Shown in pieces: positions 1-12,115 of a stretch of DNA of 64,000 nt (its first letter is position 1; each line of letters starts with the position of its first letter). The translations under genes and the position numbers were made by a program. A model generated the notes under the pieces. The model was not told the DNA's origin. It saw only the letters and a program-made list of their open reading frames with translations, and made no database searches. Source of the DNA: Leptidea sinapis (taxonomy: Eukaryota; Arthropoda; Insecta; Lepidoptera; Pieridae). The stretch lies in the NCBI RefSeq assembly GCF_905404315.1, contig NC_066286.1, positions 10,733,501-10,797,500 on the forward strand. Reading direction: 5' to 3'.

Positions 1-437
1 CTCAGACTATAAGCCGAACAAAAAAGAGATCAACATTTCCTTGCGTAATCACAACTATTGTTTGACTTTTTAAAATACCCGTATAATACAAGAATCGGTG
101 ATGTCAAATTTAAATAATTATTAATGATCTTTTAACTATCTGAAATACTGAGTATAAAATTAGTTCCACATTATAAGTTCCGTCACGTAAAAACAAAAAT
201 ACTTCTGTTTAATGTGCTGTTATGAACCCATATCGAATACGTAAGTGTTGTTTGCAATATCTACTGCAGTCGTAACACATTGAATCAATACAGCGGTCCT
301 TTTCGAGACAATATATAGCTTTTTCATCGCCTGCAATATCTTATAGAGTATTAGTGTTGCCTATTATTAATTATATAACACTGTTTCCCTTTGAATGTGT
401 CCATCTTTAATAATTGTTACATAAATCAGAATTTTGT

Positions 438-691
438 CTTTTTTTATGACAGTAAGGTACGAGACGAACAGGACATTCAGCTGATGGTAATTGATAGGCC
501 CTGCCAATTACAATGCCGCTTCGGTTTCTTGAAATACCCAAACATTCTGAGCGGTCCAGTAATTTCACTAGCTACGACGCTCTTCAGACTGAAATACTAT
601 AATGCTTACACATTACTGCTTCACGGCAGAAAAGGCGTCGTTGTTATACCCATAATCTAGCCGACATCCTGTGCAAAGAAGCCTCCCACTG
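438..691 (-). repeat. A-tailed ~310-bp repeat, copy 1 (internally deleted)
   Basis: Reverse orientation. The block between the two hairpin arms and the CCAGTAATTTCACTAGC motif is lost, so one arm (CTGAGCGG) abuts that motif. Other landmarks (AGCTGATGGTAATTGATA, TACCCATAATCTAGCC) remain. Confidence 0.8.
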
Positions 692-1683
692 TTAAATGCC
701 CTTAGTCGCCTCTTACGACACCTTCGGGACTTGGACTTCCCTATATTTCATGCCCCGGGGCAAAATCTAAATCTATCTATCTAGTATAAATTTATAGAAA
801 TGTAAAATAAATAAGCCTTTAAAACACAAGATTTTTACGTTAAATTCATTTTTGTATGACGTCATTGAGTTTATTAAACAAATATATTTAGGTACACTTT
901 GTGTGGGAATAACGCAGTGAGTTTTTAAAACAAACACATTACTGTATTGAGTGGGATTCATTCATCTTTAGCGGGATTTATTTAAAATATTACCCACTGT
1001 TTACTTGGCCCGATTTAGCTCGGTCAAAAAACTTTAATTAATGCTCGTAAATCACAATTATGGTGATTAAATACCTGTAGTATTAGTTTTATTTTGCATT
1101 TGGGGTTATTTTGCCATTTACAGTGTATTCAATTAATCATCTTTGTTGTTTCACTGTGTTGAAACACGTTTACCTCTACACGAGGCATCTTCAAGAGCTG
1201 TTGACTAGCCATTTACCCTGTAAATCATTATTTGAAACAGTATTGACAAAATTTTATAATATGTAAAAATTTGAAAGTAGAAGGCGAGGAAAAAATATAT
1301 TTTTCACTAGGTAGATAGGAGAGACACTAGAAGTCAAATTACCCAGGTATAGGCTTCATTGTATAAAGAATATCTTTCCATCACTGGTAAAGTATGAAGA
1401 AATCTAAATAAGATAGTACTTACTAGAAGTGAGTAGTGATTTGGTATTACTTGGAACGACAGACGTGAAACAACGCGTCAATATGGTGTATTTAATTATA
1501 TCTAACTATTCCACAACCTACAGTTGCCAATCAAAATATTAGATTTCATCAGAGTCTTTTTTGTAACTAAACTGCCGGTTTTTTTTTTAATAAAATGTAT
1601 ACCGATCATTATACACTATGAGATTCTTAATTTTTCCGTCATTGCTGCACAAGTCTCTCGTACCTATGTATGGTTGATAGTCG

Positions 1684-1952
1684 TCTTTTATGATAATAAG
1701 AGACGAGATGAGCAGGACGTTCAGGTGATGGTAATTGATACACCCTGCCCACAATGCAGTGCCGCTCAGGATTCTTGAAAAATCTAAAAATTTTGAGCAG
1801 CACATAAGATGTTAAGTCTGATTTGCCTAGTAATTTCACTAGCTACGGCGCCCTCCAGACTGAAACACATTACCGTTTCATGGCAGAAACAGGCGCCGTT
1901 GTGGTACCCATAATCCAGCCGGCATCTTGTGCAAAAAGAACCCTCCTCCAGT
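1684..1952 (-). repeat. A-tailed ~310-bp repeat, copy 2 (deleted)
   Basis: Reverse orientation. About 30 bp after the second hairpin arm are missing (GAGCAGCAC joins directly to ATAAGATGTTAAG). The end toward 1952 is degenerate. Lies upstream of the first kinase exon in this window. Confidence 0.8.
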
Positions 1953-2184
1953 CTTGCAAGGAGGTAGAACTTAACATTCGTTAAATAACAATTTGGGGTA
2001 TTAAATGTTACATTTATGAATCATTATGCTGATTTAACACAACTTTAAAAATTTTAAAAATTGTCCAATGCAAGATATTGTTCAATAACAGACTTCTTAT
2101 TTTTTACCAATCTCATCGTTTAGATCCAGCTGAAGACAGCACAAAGTCTAAATATTTTTCTAACATAATTTCAAATCTTTTCAG

Positions 2185-5100
2185 GATAACTGGCGGTGAA
2201 CTTTTCGAGCGAGTGATCGATGAGGACTTCGTGCTAACAGAACGAGCCTGTACCGTGTTCATGCGGCAAATATGCGAGGGGATTGACTTTGTCCATAGAC
2301 AAAATATTCTCCATCTTGACATGAAGGTAAATATTCGTTATATTCTTGCAATATTAAACAGCATGGTTTCTAGTTTTAATTCTCGCTGGTTGAAGGATAG
2401 AATAAAAAGTTATTGATAACACACCACCACCATATTATAATAACACAGAATAGATAGTAAAAGCCTTTCGCAAGGCCATAGTGTCACCAAATGGGGTTAA
2501 CTCCGTATTGGCTAGTTGACAATTTACTCCTGAAGTGGCTAGAGAGTGGTATACTACCTACTCTTGGCCTGTATATCGATTAGGTATTCAAATATTTTTA
2601 TTTAGACATGAATACCTAAAACATCCAATGTTTTACTGAAGAAGATTAAAGATCCTGCAATGCACGCAGCTTTTCCAGAAAAAGAAACTTGAGCTGAGAA
2701 ATGAGAATTTTCCAGAAAGGGGTTAAATTATTGAGGCGTCACAAAGAAGCTGATCAAGTTTGCGCATGAAGCTGTATTGGTCGTATTTTTGATTATCGCA
2801 AACTTTTTCCTTATCTACGAGACTGCTGATGATTTTATGTGACTGCGTAATACTATCCACATCTAAAAGTTAAAAGCTAAATTGGTTCTAAAAATCTGAA
2901 CAACATTGCGCAATAATACTACTCGACTCAAGTTACCTCCCACTTTTTTACTCATAACGTAGAGCGCTCTTTGCGAAGGTTTATATTCCTTAAGAAGAGA
3001 TTTCTTATCATTGTGCGTTTTTATATGGATGTGGAGTTCAACCAATCTATCTAGATTGGATGACATCATCGCAGGACCGATCGTGGAGGAGATCTTTGGG
3101 GGAGGCCTTTGTCCAGCAGTGATCGTCTTCCGGCTGAGATGACGATGATGATATGTGGAATGACGCTTTCTTTTAAAGCCGCTCAACCGCTCTATAAATG
3201 CCATCATTATCTGCAGGGCTCAAGAACTTCGTTTTTCCAACAAACAAACCAAGTTAATAAACTAGATAATTTTTGTGAAAGAGCGTAAATAAAAAAAATA
3301 AAGTGGAATGATCTTACTTTCATCTGCGAAAGTAACATCTGTTCCAATTTAGTTTTTGATTGGTTGATATGATGTAGGACATAACTTTAAAGAGAATGTA
3401 CAACGTTGTCCTAATCTGGCAGCATTCTTAACATTGTTCTGCTATTACCAAATATGTAAAATTCCGAAGAAATATGTATCTCTGCTTGGCAGCCTTTGCT
3501 TCTGCCCTCTTCCATTTTACTGTCTTCAACTACTTACCTATTGTACATAGTTCAAGCTACTTCAAAATATATTCCACATCTTTCAAGGCTGATTTCTATT
3601 GTTTAACTTTGAAATTCAGGACAATTGTTTAGAGAGTTAAAATTGGGAACTTGATGCCAAAATCAATGTGCTTGTATATGCTGCATCTGCGTTCTGTATA
3701 ACTGACTCTGAATAGGAGACTCCAAAAGGCATAAAAGGCATTTATTTTCTCAAAATTGATTCCTTTAGAATTCTTATTGATGTCATTTCTAATATACTAG
3801 ACAATACTACCGCTTCGGAAACAAATGGCGCTCTGAGAGAAGAAGCGGGGCAAGATTCTCTCCCAGCATTTTTTTGCGCCCTTTTAATCAAATATACCAT
3901 ATTTTATTGTCATTGCTATAAAATAATCATAATCTAGTCCTAGGCAATCGGATCACTTAGATAGCTGTGGAGTTGTAGAATTTACGTCAGAGCCATTCTT
4001 TAATAAAACATTTAATTTTATCTATAGATAATGCCTGAACAGTGGCTGGGACTTTATTATAAAAGTGTACATTTACCCTTAAAGCTATTATGTATCTTTG
4101 AAAGCCTACTAGAATTAGTTACAATCAATTCGTTATTTCTAGTGTTATAATAATGAAAATCACTATTAAGAGCAAAGATTACGAAATACTCAAAGTATAT
4201 ACAATTTGGCACATCTTGAGAAATGTTGTTGTAATTCAGATGGACTCAAACTAATTTAATTATTTCACTATGAGATAAAACAATAATAGAGTGAAAATAA
4301 AACTTACGACGATTGTTTGTGATGTACGAATTTATGTCAGTTTGGTTGAGATCCAAGTCGTTAATCAACATGGCGGAAAAGATTGTGCGGGAGTTTTACG
4401 ATTGTCTGCACACGTCGCCAAAATTAATTATTATTTATTTCACAGCATAATTCCTGTGAGATTCACCTAAAAGTTTAAAGGTTTAAGGACCTATATTATT
4501 TGTCAGATACGAACTTAATATTCTAAAGTGTACAATAATTAGGCTCAGTTTACTTGGGTCTCGTAATATGGTAACAATAAAAAAAATCAATGTCAGGTAA
4601 ATGATCATAATATGAATGTTATCTAGTGGTAGTTTAGAAGACGAAGGTAATTAATAGCTGTATATACTTTTTTTTATAAAAACAAGAGACGAGACGAGCA
4701 GAACGTTCAGCTGATGATAATTGATACGCCCTTGTAATGGGCAGTGCCACTGAGGATTCTTAAAAAAAAAACAAAAATTCTGAGCGGCACTACGACTGCG
4801 CTCATCACCTTGAGACATTATTATGTTAAGTCTCATTTGCCCAGTAATTTCACTAGCTACGGTGCCTTTCAGACCGAAACACAGTGACACAGTGCCGAGT
4901 GCAGAAATAGGCGCCGTTGTGGTACCCATAATCTAACCGGCATCCTGTGCAAGGAGCCTCCCACTGGTATATATATATATACTGTATATATTATTTGTCA
5001 GAACATACAGATAAACACATCGGTTTTGTAGCCAAGAAATAATGAGGAATTCTTGCCCACGTTACTTTTAGGCTAAAATGCGCGCTCAATAAAAATCATG

Positions 5101-7953
5101 TGCGAAAGTGATACACATTGTAAAGAGCAGTAAGAAGCTAGTGCACTCAGGCACACACACTCCAATATTATAAATAATGTTTTATAATGCAAAAGAGCGC
5201 GTAAAATTTTATAAACCTTGGAAATAGAGATATTTTGAAAAAACTACTGAATATACCTGTTAAAAAAAACAGTATTAAAGTAACCATATCCAGCATCCAT
5301 ATATGTAACAGTTTTTCCATTTCCAAACTCCATTAGTTGTTTATTTACGGCCAAATATGCGTTTAAGTTACGCTTTACAGAACACGACATAGTCAACATC
5401 GTTAATTTTTCTTTCAAAAAGTAGGAACTATTTAAATAGATAGGTAGATACAAATGAGCTTGAACAAAACCATGACGCGAGCTAGACTTGCACATGTACT
5501 TAGGTATATTATAAAAACAATAACAAACAACTTTTTCGTGGTCTGCTCTTGGTCTAAGTACGCAAACAAAACACAATGCGATTCCGTACTGGATACCCAT
5601 GCCGGCATGGCCGCCGCGCGTACTTCAATTTCGATACCTACACGTGAGACAGTCCTGCTATAGTGCCTTTAAAACTAAAACACAATAGTATGATAATATT
5701 CATCCATTAAAAAGAAAAACACGTTTCGAAGAAGGCAGTTTTAATTATAAATTGTATTAACTGGACTCTAAAAAAATCTGTATACCTGTTCTGTATGTTC
5801 AAATCTAATATAACTAGATATCCTAATCTAGATTTTTATTAAAGTTTCAATGCTTTTCTTACAGCCGGAGAACATTCTGTGCCTCACGAAGGCAGGAAAT
5901 CGCATCAAGATTATCGATTTTGGACTGGCTCGTTTCTATGATCCTGAGAAAAAGCTTCAAGTACTTTTTGGCACACCAGAGTTTGTTGCACCTGAAGTTG
6001 TCAACTTCGACCAGATTGGTTATGGGACTGATATGTGGTCCATAGGAGTCATTTGCTATGTGCTGTGAGTATTTTTTATCTATGCATATATTTCCTACGG
6101 CAGAAACGTGCTGTAGAAAATACTATGCTGCAGAATTATTTTGAAATGAAATAATTCAAAGTAGTGACGTTAGTTGCGAATGATTTCATAATATGCAATT
6201 GGATACAAAACAGTTGTTTAACTTAGGGAAACTAATTGATGGGTTATACTTACAGATTGTCAGGACTCTCTCCGTTTATGGGCGAAACAGATATAGAAAC
6301 AATGGCGAACGTTACAGTGGCAAAGTATGACTTCGATGACGAGGCGTTCAATGAGATCTCTGACGACGCAAAAGATTTCATTCGAAAACTTCTCGTGAAA
6401 GATAAAGAGTAAGTTGAACAACCTTTATATGTGTTTGTTATAGATGTAGAAAATATTCGCTTGCGCGTTTTATTAATTCGAGATCAGTTTAACGATAAAT
6501 ATTTGAGAATATTGCGTACATAGATTTATTGTTCTATATATCGTAGGTACCTGTTGATAAAGACCCTTGTTTTTAGTTAACACTGTGCAATGCCAGTAGC
6601 TAACACAATAGCATTTGTACTTAACAAACCCATTACATGCATGACCATAATCCATAGAATTAGTTGTAGTATTCATGTTTTAGAATCTTAATTACACTAG
6701 TCTATTTCTACCTTTATCCTGTGTTCCATTCGCTTCAATACTTAATCTGTTTGAGGTGCTGGGGTAATTATAACAAGGGTCTTTGTCGCAGGTCACGGCC
6801 GAGTGCAACGGAGTGCTTACGACACAGTTGGCTCATCAAACGGTCGCCGCTAAAACAAGATAGACCGCGAAAGCAGCCGCAACTCTCCCCGAAACAAGAG
6901 TTAGATATGGCGAAAGACAATCTACGGCTCTTCGTCGAACGATGGAGTGAACACCCCAACTCCCCATATGTCTTCGATAACCAATCACAAGAGATATTAA
7001 CTCTTGATAATGGTGAAAGGTCGTCTATTGGAGGTTGTTCACCATCACCAAGAAGTTCTCTAAGTAGTTCTCCAGATTATGTGTTTGAGGACCGTGATTT
7101 CGAGCCGCCACCACTAAGAGATCCTTCAGACTTCAAAACTAGATACAATCCAGTCGAAAGAAGAGCATCAGACAGCAGTTGTTTCCTCCACAAAAGACCG
7201 GATGTTTTAGTAAGGAAGAACCTAGCTGAAGAGATCAAGAAATTGTCTGATCATCTCTTCATGCTCTCTACGATGAATACAGATTTAACGAATAATAACA
7301 GCAATAAAGAAATGGATAAAAACAGTACAGAAATAAAAAGAAGTAGGGACGAAAAACGGCTTCCAAATGGTTTTAAAACTGAAACCAAAACGTTTACAAA
7401 AATAACAAATGGTGATGCTACTGATAGAAAAGTTATCACCTCGAAATCAACTCACAAAATAACATCAACGTTTTTAACGGATAAAGAACCAGAAAGACCG
7501 ATGACTAGTAAAATGCCCTGGGTCAAATCAAGGCCTAAGAAAAGAGTTACAAGTACAAGTCGTGACGTACCTGATCAGCCCACAGACAAACGAAACACAT
7601 TCTTCGATGAATTTGATCGGCGTCGTGAAAAGATTGACAAATTGGTCAATGGTAGCGAAAATGGCCGACAGGTGCCATATAGAAGAGGCGACGAAAACAA
7701 TGCGCGTCGAACAAAAGATCTGCTATTACATCTTCTTGAAAAATGGGGAGAAACAGAGGAAGTAGAAGCTGAAAGAACTGCAGGTGGAACCTCTAACGGT
7801 GGTCGACATCAATCAATATCCTTAGAATGGTCACCTTCTAACCAGCTAGCTCAAAACTCCATGTCAAGTCTCCATGCATTCTTCAAACGGCAGACTTCTG
7901 AAGAAAAGCTCCAAAGGAAAAAAGTGACAAGTGATTATACGAGCTCCAAATGA
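2185..7953 (+). CDS. MLCK-family Ser/Thr protein kinase, 3' part of gene, proximal-exon isoform (5' truncated by window)
   Basis: Exons 2185-2326, 5865-6064, 6256-6408 and 6792-7953 join in frame with GT-AG borders into 551 residues and a TGA stop. Visible kinase parts in order: GGELFERV after the hinge; catalytic loop HLDMKPEN (catalytic Asp codon 2318-2320, loop split by an intron between K and P); DFG at 5916-5924; GTPEFVAPEV (P+1 loop and APE); DMWSIGVICYVL; GLSPFMG; and the C-lobe end RPSATECLRHSWL. The order and wording match the myosin light chain kinase family (insect Stretchin-Mlck / spaghetti-squash activator type, vertebrate MLCK). These kinases phosphorylate myosin regulatory light chain and drive actomyosin contraction. 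The ATP-binding lobe and start codon are not in the window. Met replaces the usual Leu in the catalytic loop. No Ig or FN3 domain follows the kinase here, which favours a sqa-like over a titin-like MLCK; that is inference. Family assignment is firm, orthology is not. Confidence 0.9.
3055..3160 (+). mobile_element. RTE-like LINE 3' end (GATGAT tail)
   Basis: GGACCGATCGTGGAGGAGAT, CTTTGGGGGAGGCCTTTGTC and GTCTTCCGGCTGA then a (GATGAT)-type tail. Endonuclease/RT-type LINEs in Lepidoptera end their ORF this way. Confidence 0.55.
3800..4260 (-). mobile_element. LINE C-terminus and 3' UTR in kinase intron (YNKVPAT type)
   Basis: Minus strand reads KCTLLYNKVPATVQALSIDK then a stop. The 3' UTR holds AAAGGGCGCAAAAAAATGCT and CAGAGCGCCATTTGTTTCCG. 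Sense of insertion is opposite to the kinase gene. Confidence 0.65.
4668..4967 (-). repeat. A-tailed ~310-bp repeat, copy 3 (near full length)
   Basis: Reverse orientation, in the kinase intron. Read in its own 5' to 3' sense the family begins CCAGTGGGAGGCTCC, passes GGTACCACAACGGCGCC and a hairpin with arms AGTGCCGCTCAGAATT / AATCCTGAGCGGCACT, and ends CTTATTTTCAT followed by an A run. The A tail suggests retroposition. I see no clear A/B boxes, so a standard tRNA-derived SINE is not shown. Small ORFs in it (such as MRLNILCLKVTSA) recur only because the repeat recurs. A TA microsatellite follows at 4968-4990. Confidence 0.85.
6792..7953 (+). CDS. Proximal alternative last exon of the kinase: C-lobe end plus 386-residue Ser/Lys-rich tail
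   Basis: The acceptor is CAG/G at 6789-6792. The first base completes a Glu codon begun in the preceding exon (phase 2). The opening residues RPSATECLRHSWLIKR close the kinase fold (last helix, conserved HxWL). A charged linker follows, then VERWSEHPNSPYVFD at about residues 48-62 and a Ser-Pro-rich stretch (SPSPRSSLSSSPDY). A Leu-containing segment LAEEIKKLSDHLFML (about 141-155) could form a short helix or coil. A long Lys/Thr/Asn-rich, probably disordered region leads to a second helical patch, RRTKDLLLHLLEKWG (about 314-328). I see no calmodulin-binding pattern, Ig domain or membrane segment. The single long open frame of 1.16 kb in AT-rich DNA supports real coding. The tail function is unknown; its Ser-rich blocks suggest regulation by phosphorylation, which is inference. 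Confidence 0.88.
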
Positions 7954-9790
7954 TTTTATAGGGACTGTGCCATGACATTATTCAGAAACGTTTATTATAG
8001 TGAAAAGTGTTAAAAAGTTCCAACTACATATACATATTTTACTACTACATATTTTCCAAGCCCTCAACACTAAAAGAAATTACAGAACCACTAAATATAA
8101 TAATATTAGAAGAGAAATTCTCTTCAATTCGCTTTCGTACTCTGCCTCTTCCCAAATTATTAATTATTATTATATGTGAATAATGGCGCTGCGGTGATCA
8201 CAATGGTTCGATCAAATAAACAGCAGCGACCTTAGGAACTGATGATAATGAATGTGCATTCATTGCACTCATCGATGATAAATTTCAACTGTCAAACTGT
8301 GACAGTTTATCAAAATGACGTCTATCGTTAGTTCCTGCTTCAGCCACATTCATTCCGTTAGTAAATCCTAATCAATTAATTGTCCATCGCCACTTTATAA
8401 AATTTAATTAAATTATTGAAAATATTTGATGTAAATAACATCTTTTATATTATAGACCTCGACCTGTATATTTCTTCATAACCTAATGACACTTTTCACA
8501 TTGGGCAAAACCTAGGTAGGTACTTAGTGAGATATTACGATATATACATAAAATAATTAATAATGGCAGGAATGGCGCCCAAACTGTTACATCAAAATCA
8601 AAATCAGAATCAGAGTATTTTTTTGTATAATTCTCCGCCGCCATTTTAACAAATAACTACTGATTTAAATGTATAATACTTAAGTCCTGTTGGGTCGTTT
8701 GTTAGAAGATTCTTTGCCGAGATTATGTATAGGTACCTATCACTAAACTTGTGGTGATGATAAATAAGTTTCTGAATATACCTTAGGTTACCAAAGTAGG
8801 AAATGACATTATAGATGTAAGGTTGAAAATGACATTAGACAATTACGAATCTAGTCTCCATATTACTCAAACCTGTTCACCCGAACAGAACAAGACTGAG
8901 ATTACATCAATTTCGAAATTTTTACATAACATTGACACTATGAGATAATTTTCAGAGCGCCATTGGCGCAATAATACTTTTTGAAATGAATTACTTTTTT
9001 CTTCCTTATCTCATTTATTAAAGAATGTAATTGGTATTGAAAAGGTTGATTTTTCAGACAAATCATTCAATAACCATCTTATTCATAATTACTTCATCTA
9101 AACCTATCGAACTGTTATGTCACTTTCTGTCAAATTAAAATGACGTTTGAACTCAAAATTAAATGTAGGCTAACCTACATCAATAAAACAGCGTTTTTTG
9201 CCCATAAATATAAAGGTGGTTTTTCTTGTAATCGAGTATATTGAAAAATATGATATATGACTATGACATACATAAATGATTTAAATATTCATAATTTATT
9301 GTATTTTAGTTTCAGCTGATGGTCTTGTTACCAATGCTCTAAATTTTGGAGCATGTTTAGTCTAAATAAATAAACAGACAGACAGAAGGGGGCTTACAAC
9401 TCGGTAGCTAAAATAGGTTTCAGAAATGGTTGGTGACTGGTGTTATTATTAATGAGATGGTTTTACTTTACACATACATACTTTAATGATAATAATTAAT
9501 AACATAGAATCAAAAATATATTGAATCAAGGAATCTAAGATCTAGTTCATATGTAAACATTAAATGTTAATAAAAATTGTCTGAATGTTGTGCTAATGGT
9601 GATTTCTGAGTCGACATAATTAATAATTCTACATTTTTATACTATTTTGTACATAATACGTAAATTGTAATACCCTCCATGATTGAAGATTGTTCCTTAA
9701 CTGTACTTAATCGAACTGTTTGTGCTGTATTAATTAATTTATTGTTAATCTTAACGTTTTATTAAATTATAAGATTTAATAAATTATAGT
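7954..9790 (+). other. Probable 3' UTR / downstream region of the proximal kinase isoform
   Basis: No coding signal is seen after the TGA at 7951-7953. Candidate AATAAA signals lie at 8215-8220, 9182-9187 and 9778-9783. The last is followed by a TGTTTTATTT stretch suitable as a downstream element. An interspersed-repeat fragment (about 9270-9400) interrupts the region, so the true end may be an earlier signal. Confidence 0.4.
9270..9400 (+). repeat. Retroelement 3' end (AAATAAATAAA tail), copy 1 of 3
   Basis: CAGCTGATGGTCTTGTTACC AATGCTCTAAA matches, inverted, 49874-49975 and 62735-62815. Confidence 0.45.
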
Positions 9791-9884
9791 TGTTTTATTT
9801 CTACATTTAGTAAGTCGAGTAATTTAGTAAAAAACAGAAATTTTATATTTTTACCCCATTGACGTACAATAAACAACTAGATTC

Positions 9885-10025
9885 ACAACCACGCTCAAAA
9901 ATTGTCTGAAACAAAATACTGCCTACGGGTCTATTGGACTTTTCTGCCAGTAGTGTTTCAACCGCGCTTTAAATACAACTCCACGCACTGACAAAGTGTT
10001 CAGTGAAAAACTGTCCAAATATTAG
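9885..10025 (-). repeat. Interspersed repeat, copy 1 of a pair
   Basis: Minus-sense ATTTGGACAGTTTTTCACTG, AAAGCGCGGTTGAAACACTA and CAGACAATTTTTGAGCGTGG match 29395-29530 in order. Confidence 0.55.
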
Positions 10026-10392
10026 CATACCCAACCTTAAAAAGGTTGGATACTAAAAACAACATTTTTGACGAACTTTTAATAGGCGATTGGGAGTCTA
10101 GTCATTTATTGTACAACAATGATGTAATTACGGTTGGTATTTTTTGATTTGTGCCTACTTAAAGGTTCAGAGGAAACCGAGTGTGCACGCCGTTTAGGGG
10201 GAGGGCGTTCTATTTTCAAATGTCAATATGAGAGTATGACTCCAGCTTGAAGAAAATCAGAGCAAAAATTGAGGAACTAATAAAAAAATCACAAATGGCT
10301 ACAAATATTTGGTAAATTTAAAAAAAAATAGACTATTCGTCAGCCCCTCTCATTTTGTACCTGCTTGGTTATATAGGAGGTGGTTATACCTA

Positions 10393-11035
10393 CGAGGGTC
10401 AAGCTGAAAGGTCTTACAAAATCAAGAAGTGAATAAACTAGCAAGTTATTAGTTTTAATATATGTTTTCAAAATAGTATCCATTCACGTCAATACATCGC
10501 TGCATCCCATGGAACCACTGAGAAAAGCACTTCGCCCACTCGTCCTTAGGGCTCTCTTCTACGGCCTGTAGAAAAGCAGCCACAGCTTTTTGTCGAAGAT
10601 TTTATTGTATCTTCAGTAATAAATAAATATCGCATGGGTAGTCGATCGTTCGCCTGGTGAAGATGGATCCTACTGCGAGTTCTTTTCTCCCGAACTTTTT
10701 TGAGTCTCGGTCAAATAATGAGGCATCCACCGGGCCCAAAACTACCTGGCCGCTAAATGTTCATGGGAGGTTTTGTGCACTCGAATCATACCTAAGCTTA
10801 TCCGAATCTGCTGATGGGTCACTCTTTTATCAGTCTCTTTAATACACTGCCGTTATATTCAGTCGTCGCCTAGAAGGCCGTCACTCAAGCAGATTATCGG
10901 TGAGATTAGTGCGAACACGTTGAAACTCATTAAACCAGTTGTTAACGGTGGCAAGAGATGGGCCTTCATCGTTAATGGCCATTCGCAGTCTATCATAACT
11001 TTCTTGTTGACTTACATTGCACGATATCTCAAGTT
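10393..11035 (-). mobile_element. Mariner transposase fossil, internally deleted
   Basis: Minus strand shows the N-terminal part LATVNNWFNEFQRVRTNLTD (second helix-turn-helix) then, after loss of most of the DDD core, AAVAAFLQAVEESPKDEWAK and FSQWFHGMQRCIDVNGYYFE with a stop near 10455. TACGAGGGTCAAGCTGAAAG at 10395-10415 looks like one mariner inverted end. The opposite end was not found. Confidence 0.65.
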
Positions 11036-11487
11036 ATAATCACGCTGACTTGCCAAATCGTAAAGGAAATGAATAAAATACATACTCAATGATAATAGCA
11101 GAGTTCGATTTTTCATTAAACTTATTTTTATATTTTTGTTTATACGTTGCCAGTTCTGAACACTTTCAGTGTCGCCTTCGAACTACGTCTCAGTATGCAG
11201 ACGACATATCGTAGGTATACATATTATCTAAGTAAATAAATCTATACGTGGTGTACATAGAAAAGAATTTTGAATTTCATATTTTGGTGTATACCTATGC
11301 TTAATTTGATCGGTTTATTTTAAAAAAATATATTATTTATTATCTAGTTAGTAATAGAATTTATGAATCATATTAATTGAAGGTATAATTATTATATAAT
11401 TTATGTTTTGTGACCAAGACGAAGTTCGCTGAACTGGCTTAAACTTACAGTAGAGGAGAGCTCCTTGCAGAGAGAGGGAGATAACTA

Positions 11488-11992
11488 GTCTGGCCATAAA
11501 TACTGTTACAATTAAAAATAAACAAAATATTACATTTGAATTTGGAATCTGTCATTTTTATAATATGATTGTTCATTGAATTTTCTCATTTTGGCGCCAA
11601 TGCATTATACAATATTTTGCGATATTAAAATACAGTGGGATGATAAAGAGAACTCAATCGCTGTGATTGCATTACACAAAGTAGGTATTGAGCCAAATGC
11701 AATTTTTAAAACTCTTCATAGGCTTGGTAATAGTAAAAGATTGTGTTGAGAGATTGATTGGAGTCCCTAAAACAAAGAATTTTGCCACAGAAAGTTAGTG
11801 CGTGCTTCTATTAAAAAGTGACCCCAACGTTTAAAGGACTGTATTGCAGCCAATGGTAAAAACATACTTCGAATAAGCTTTTTATATTTTAAATTGTTTT
11901 ATATTTATGTATTAAACTAACACACTGAAAAAGTAATAAATGTTATTTTCAATAGATTTTTTTTTTCTTTGTTTCAGTATTTATAGAAAGAC
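11488..11992 (+). mobile_element. Deletion derivative of a mariner (maT-like) transposon, 505 bp
   Basis: TA dinucleotides at 11486-11487 and 11993-11994 flank imperfect inverted ends: GTCTGGCCATAAATACTGTT on the left, inverse GTCTTTCTATAAATACTGAA on the right. The + frame has ENSIAVIALHKVGIEPNAIF and KTLHRLGNSKRLC (N-terminal helix-turn-helix) and then jumps to PQRLKDCIAANGKNI (C-terminal end). The whole catalytic core is therefore missing. Lies about 120 bp upstream of the distal kinase acceptor. Confidence 0.7.
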
Positions 11993-12115
11993 TAGGTATA
12001 TTAATTCGTGATGAACCCTTACACTAAGGCATAAACAAACAATCTATCATTTTTTGTAGAACAATAAAAATTTATATGCAATATTTTTAAACTTTCTTTA
12101 CTTTACATGTCACAG

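Larger units (their letters stand above)
2327..5864 (+). other. Kinase intron (3.5 kb) loaded with transposon fragments
   Basis: The intron begins GTAAAT and ends TTACAG, and interrupts the catalytic loop. It holds an RTE-like LINE 3' end (about 3055-3160), a reverse-oriented LINE C-terminus plus 3' UTR (about 3800-4260) and a copy of the A-tailed repeat (4668-4967). A GC-richer patch near 5585-5645 contains the 12-bp palindrome CATGCCGGCATG. No alternative kinase exon was recognised in it. Confidence 0.8.

Noticed and set aside
5244..5600. 118-codon minus-strand ORF in the kinase intron
   Set aside because: No recognisable family, Cys/Tyr/Phe-rich composition typical of chance frames, and it lies inside an intron full of transposon debris.
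7251..7439. Hydrophobic minus-strand ORF (Leu/Phe/Ser-rich)
   Set aside because: Antisense of the Lys/Asn/Thr-rich kinase tail; complementary codons generate apparent membrane-like residues.
10657..10842. Plus-strand ORF of 61 codons
   Set aside because: It is the antisense shadow of the mariner transposase fossil on the minus strand.
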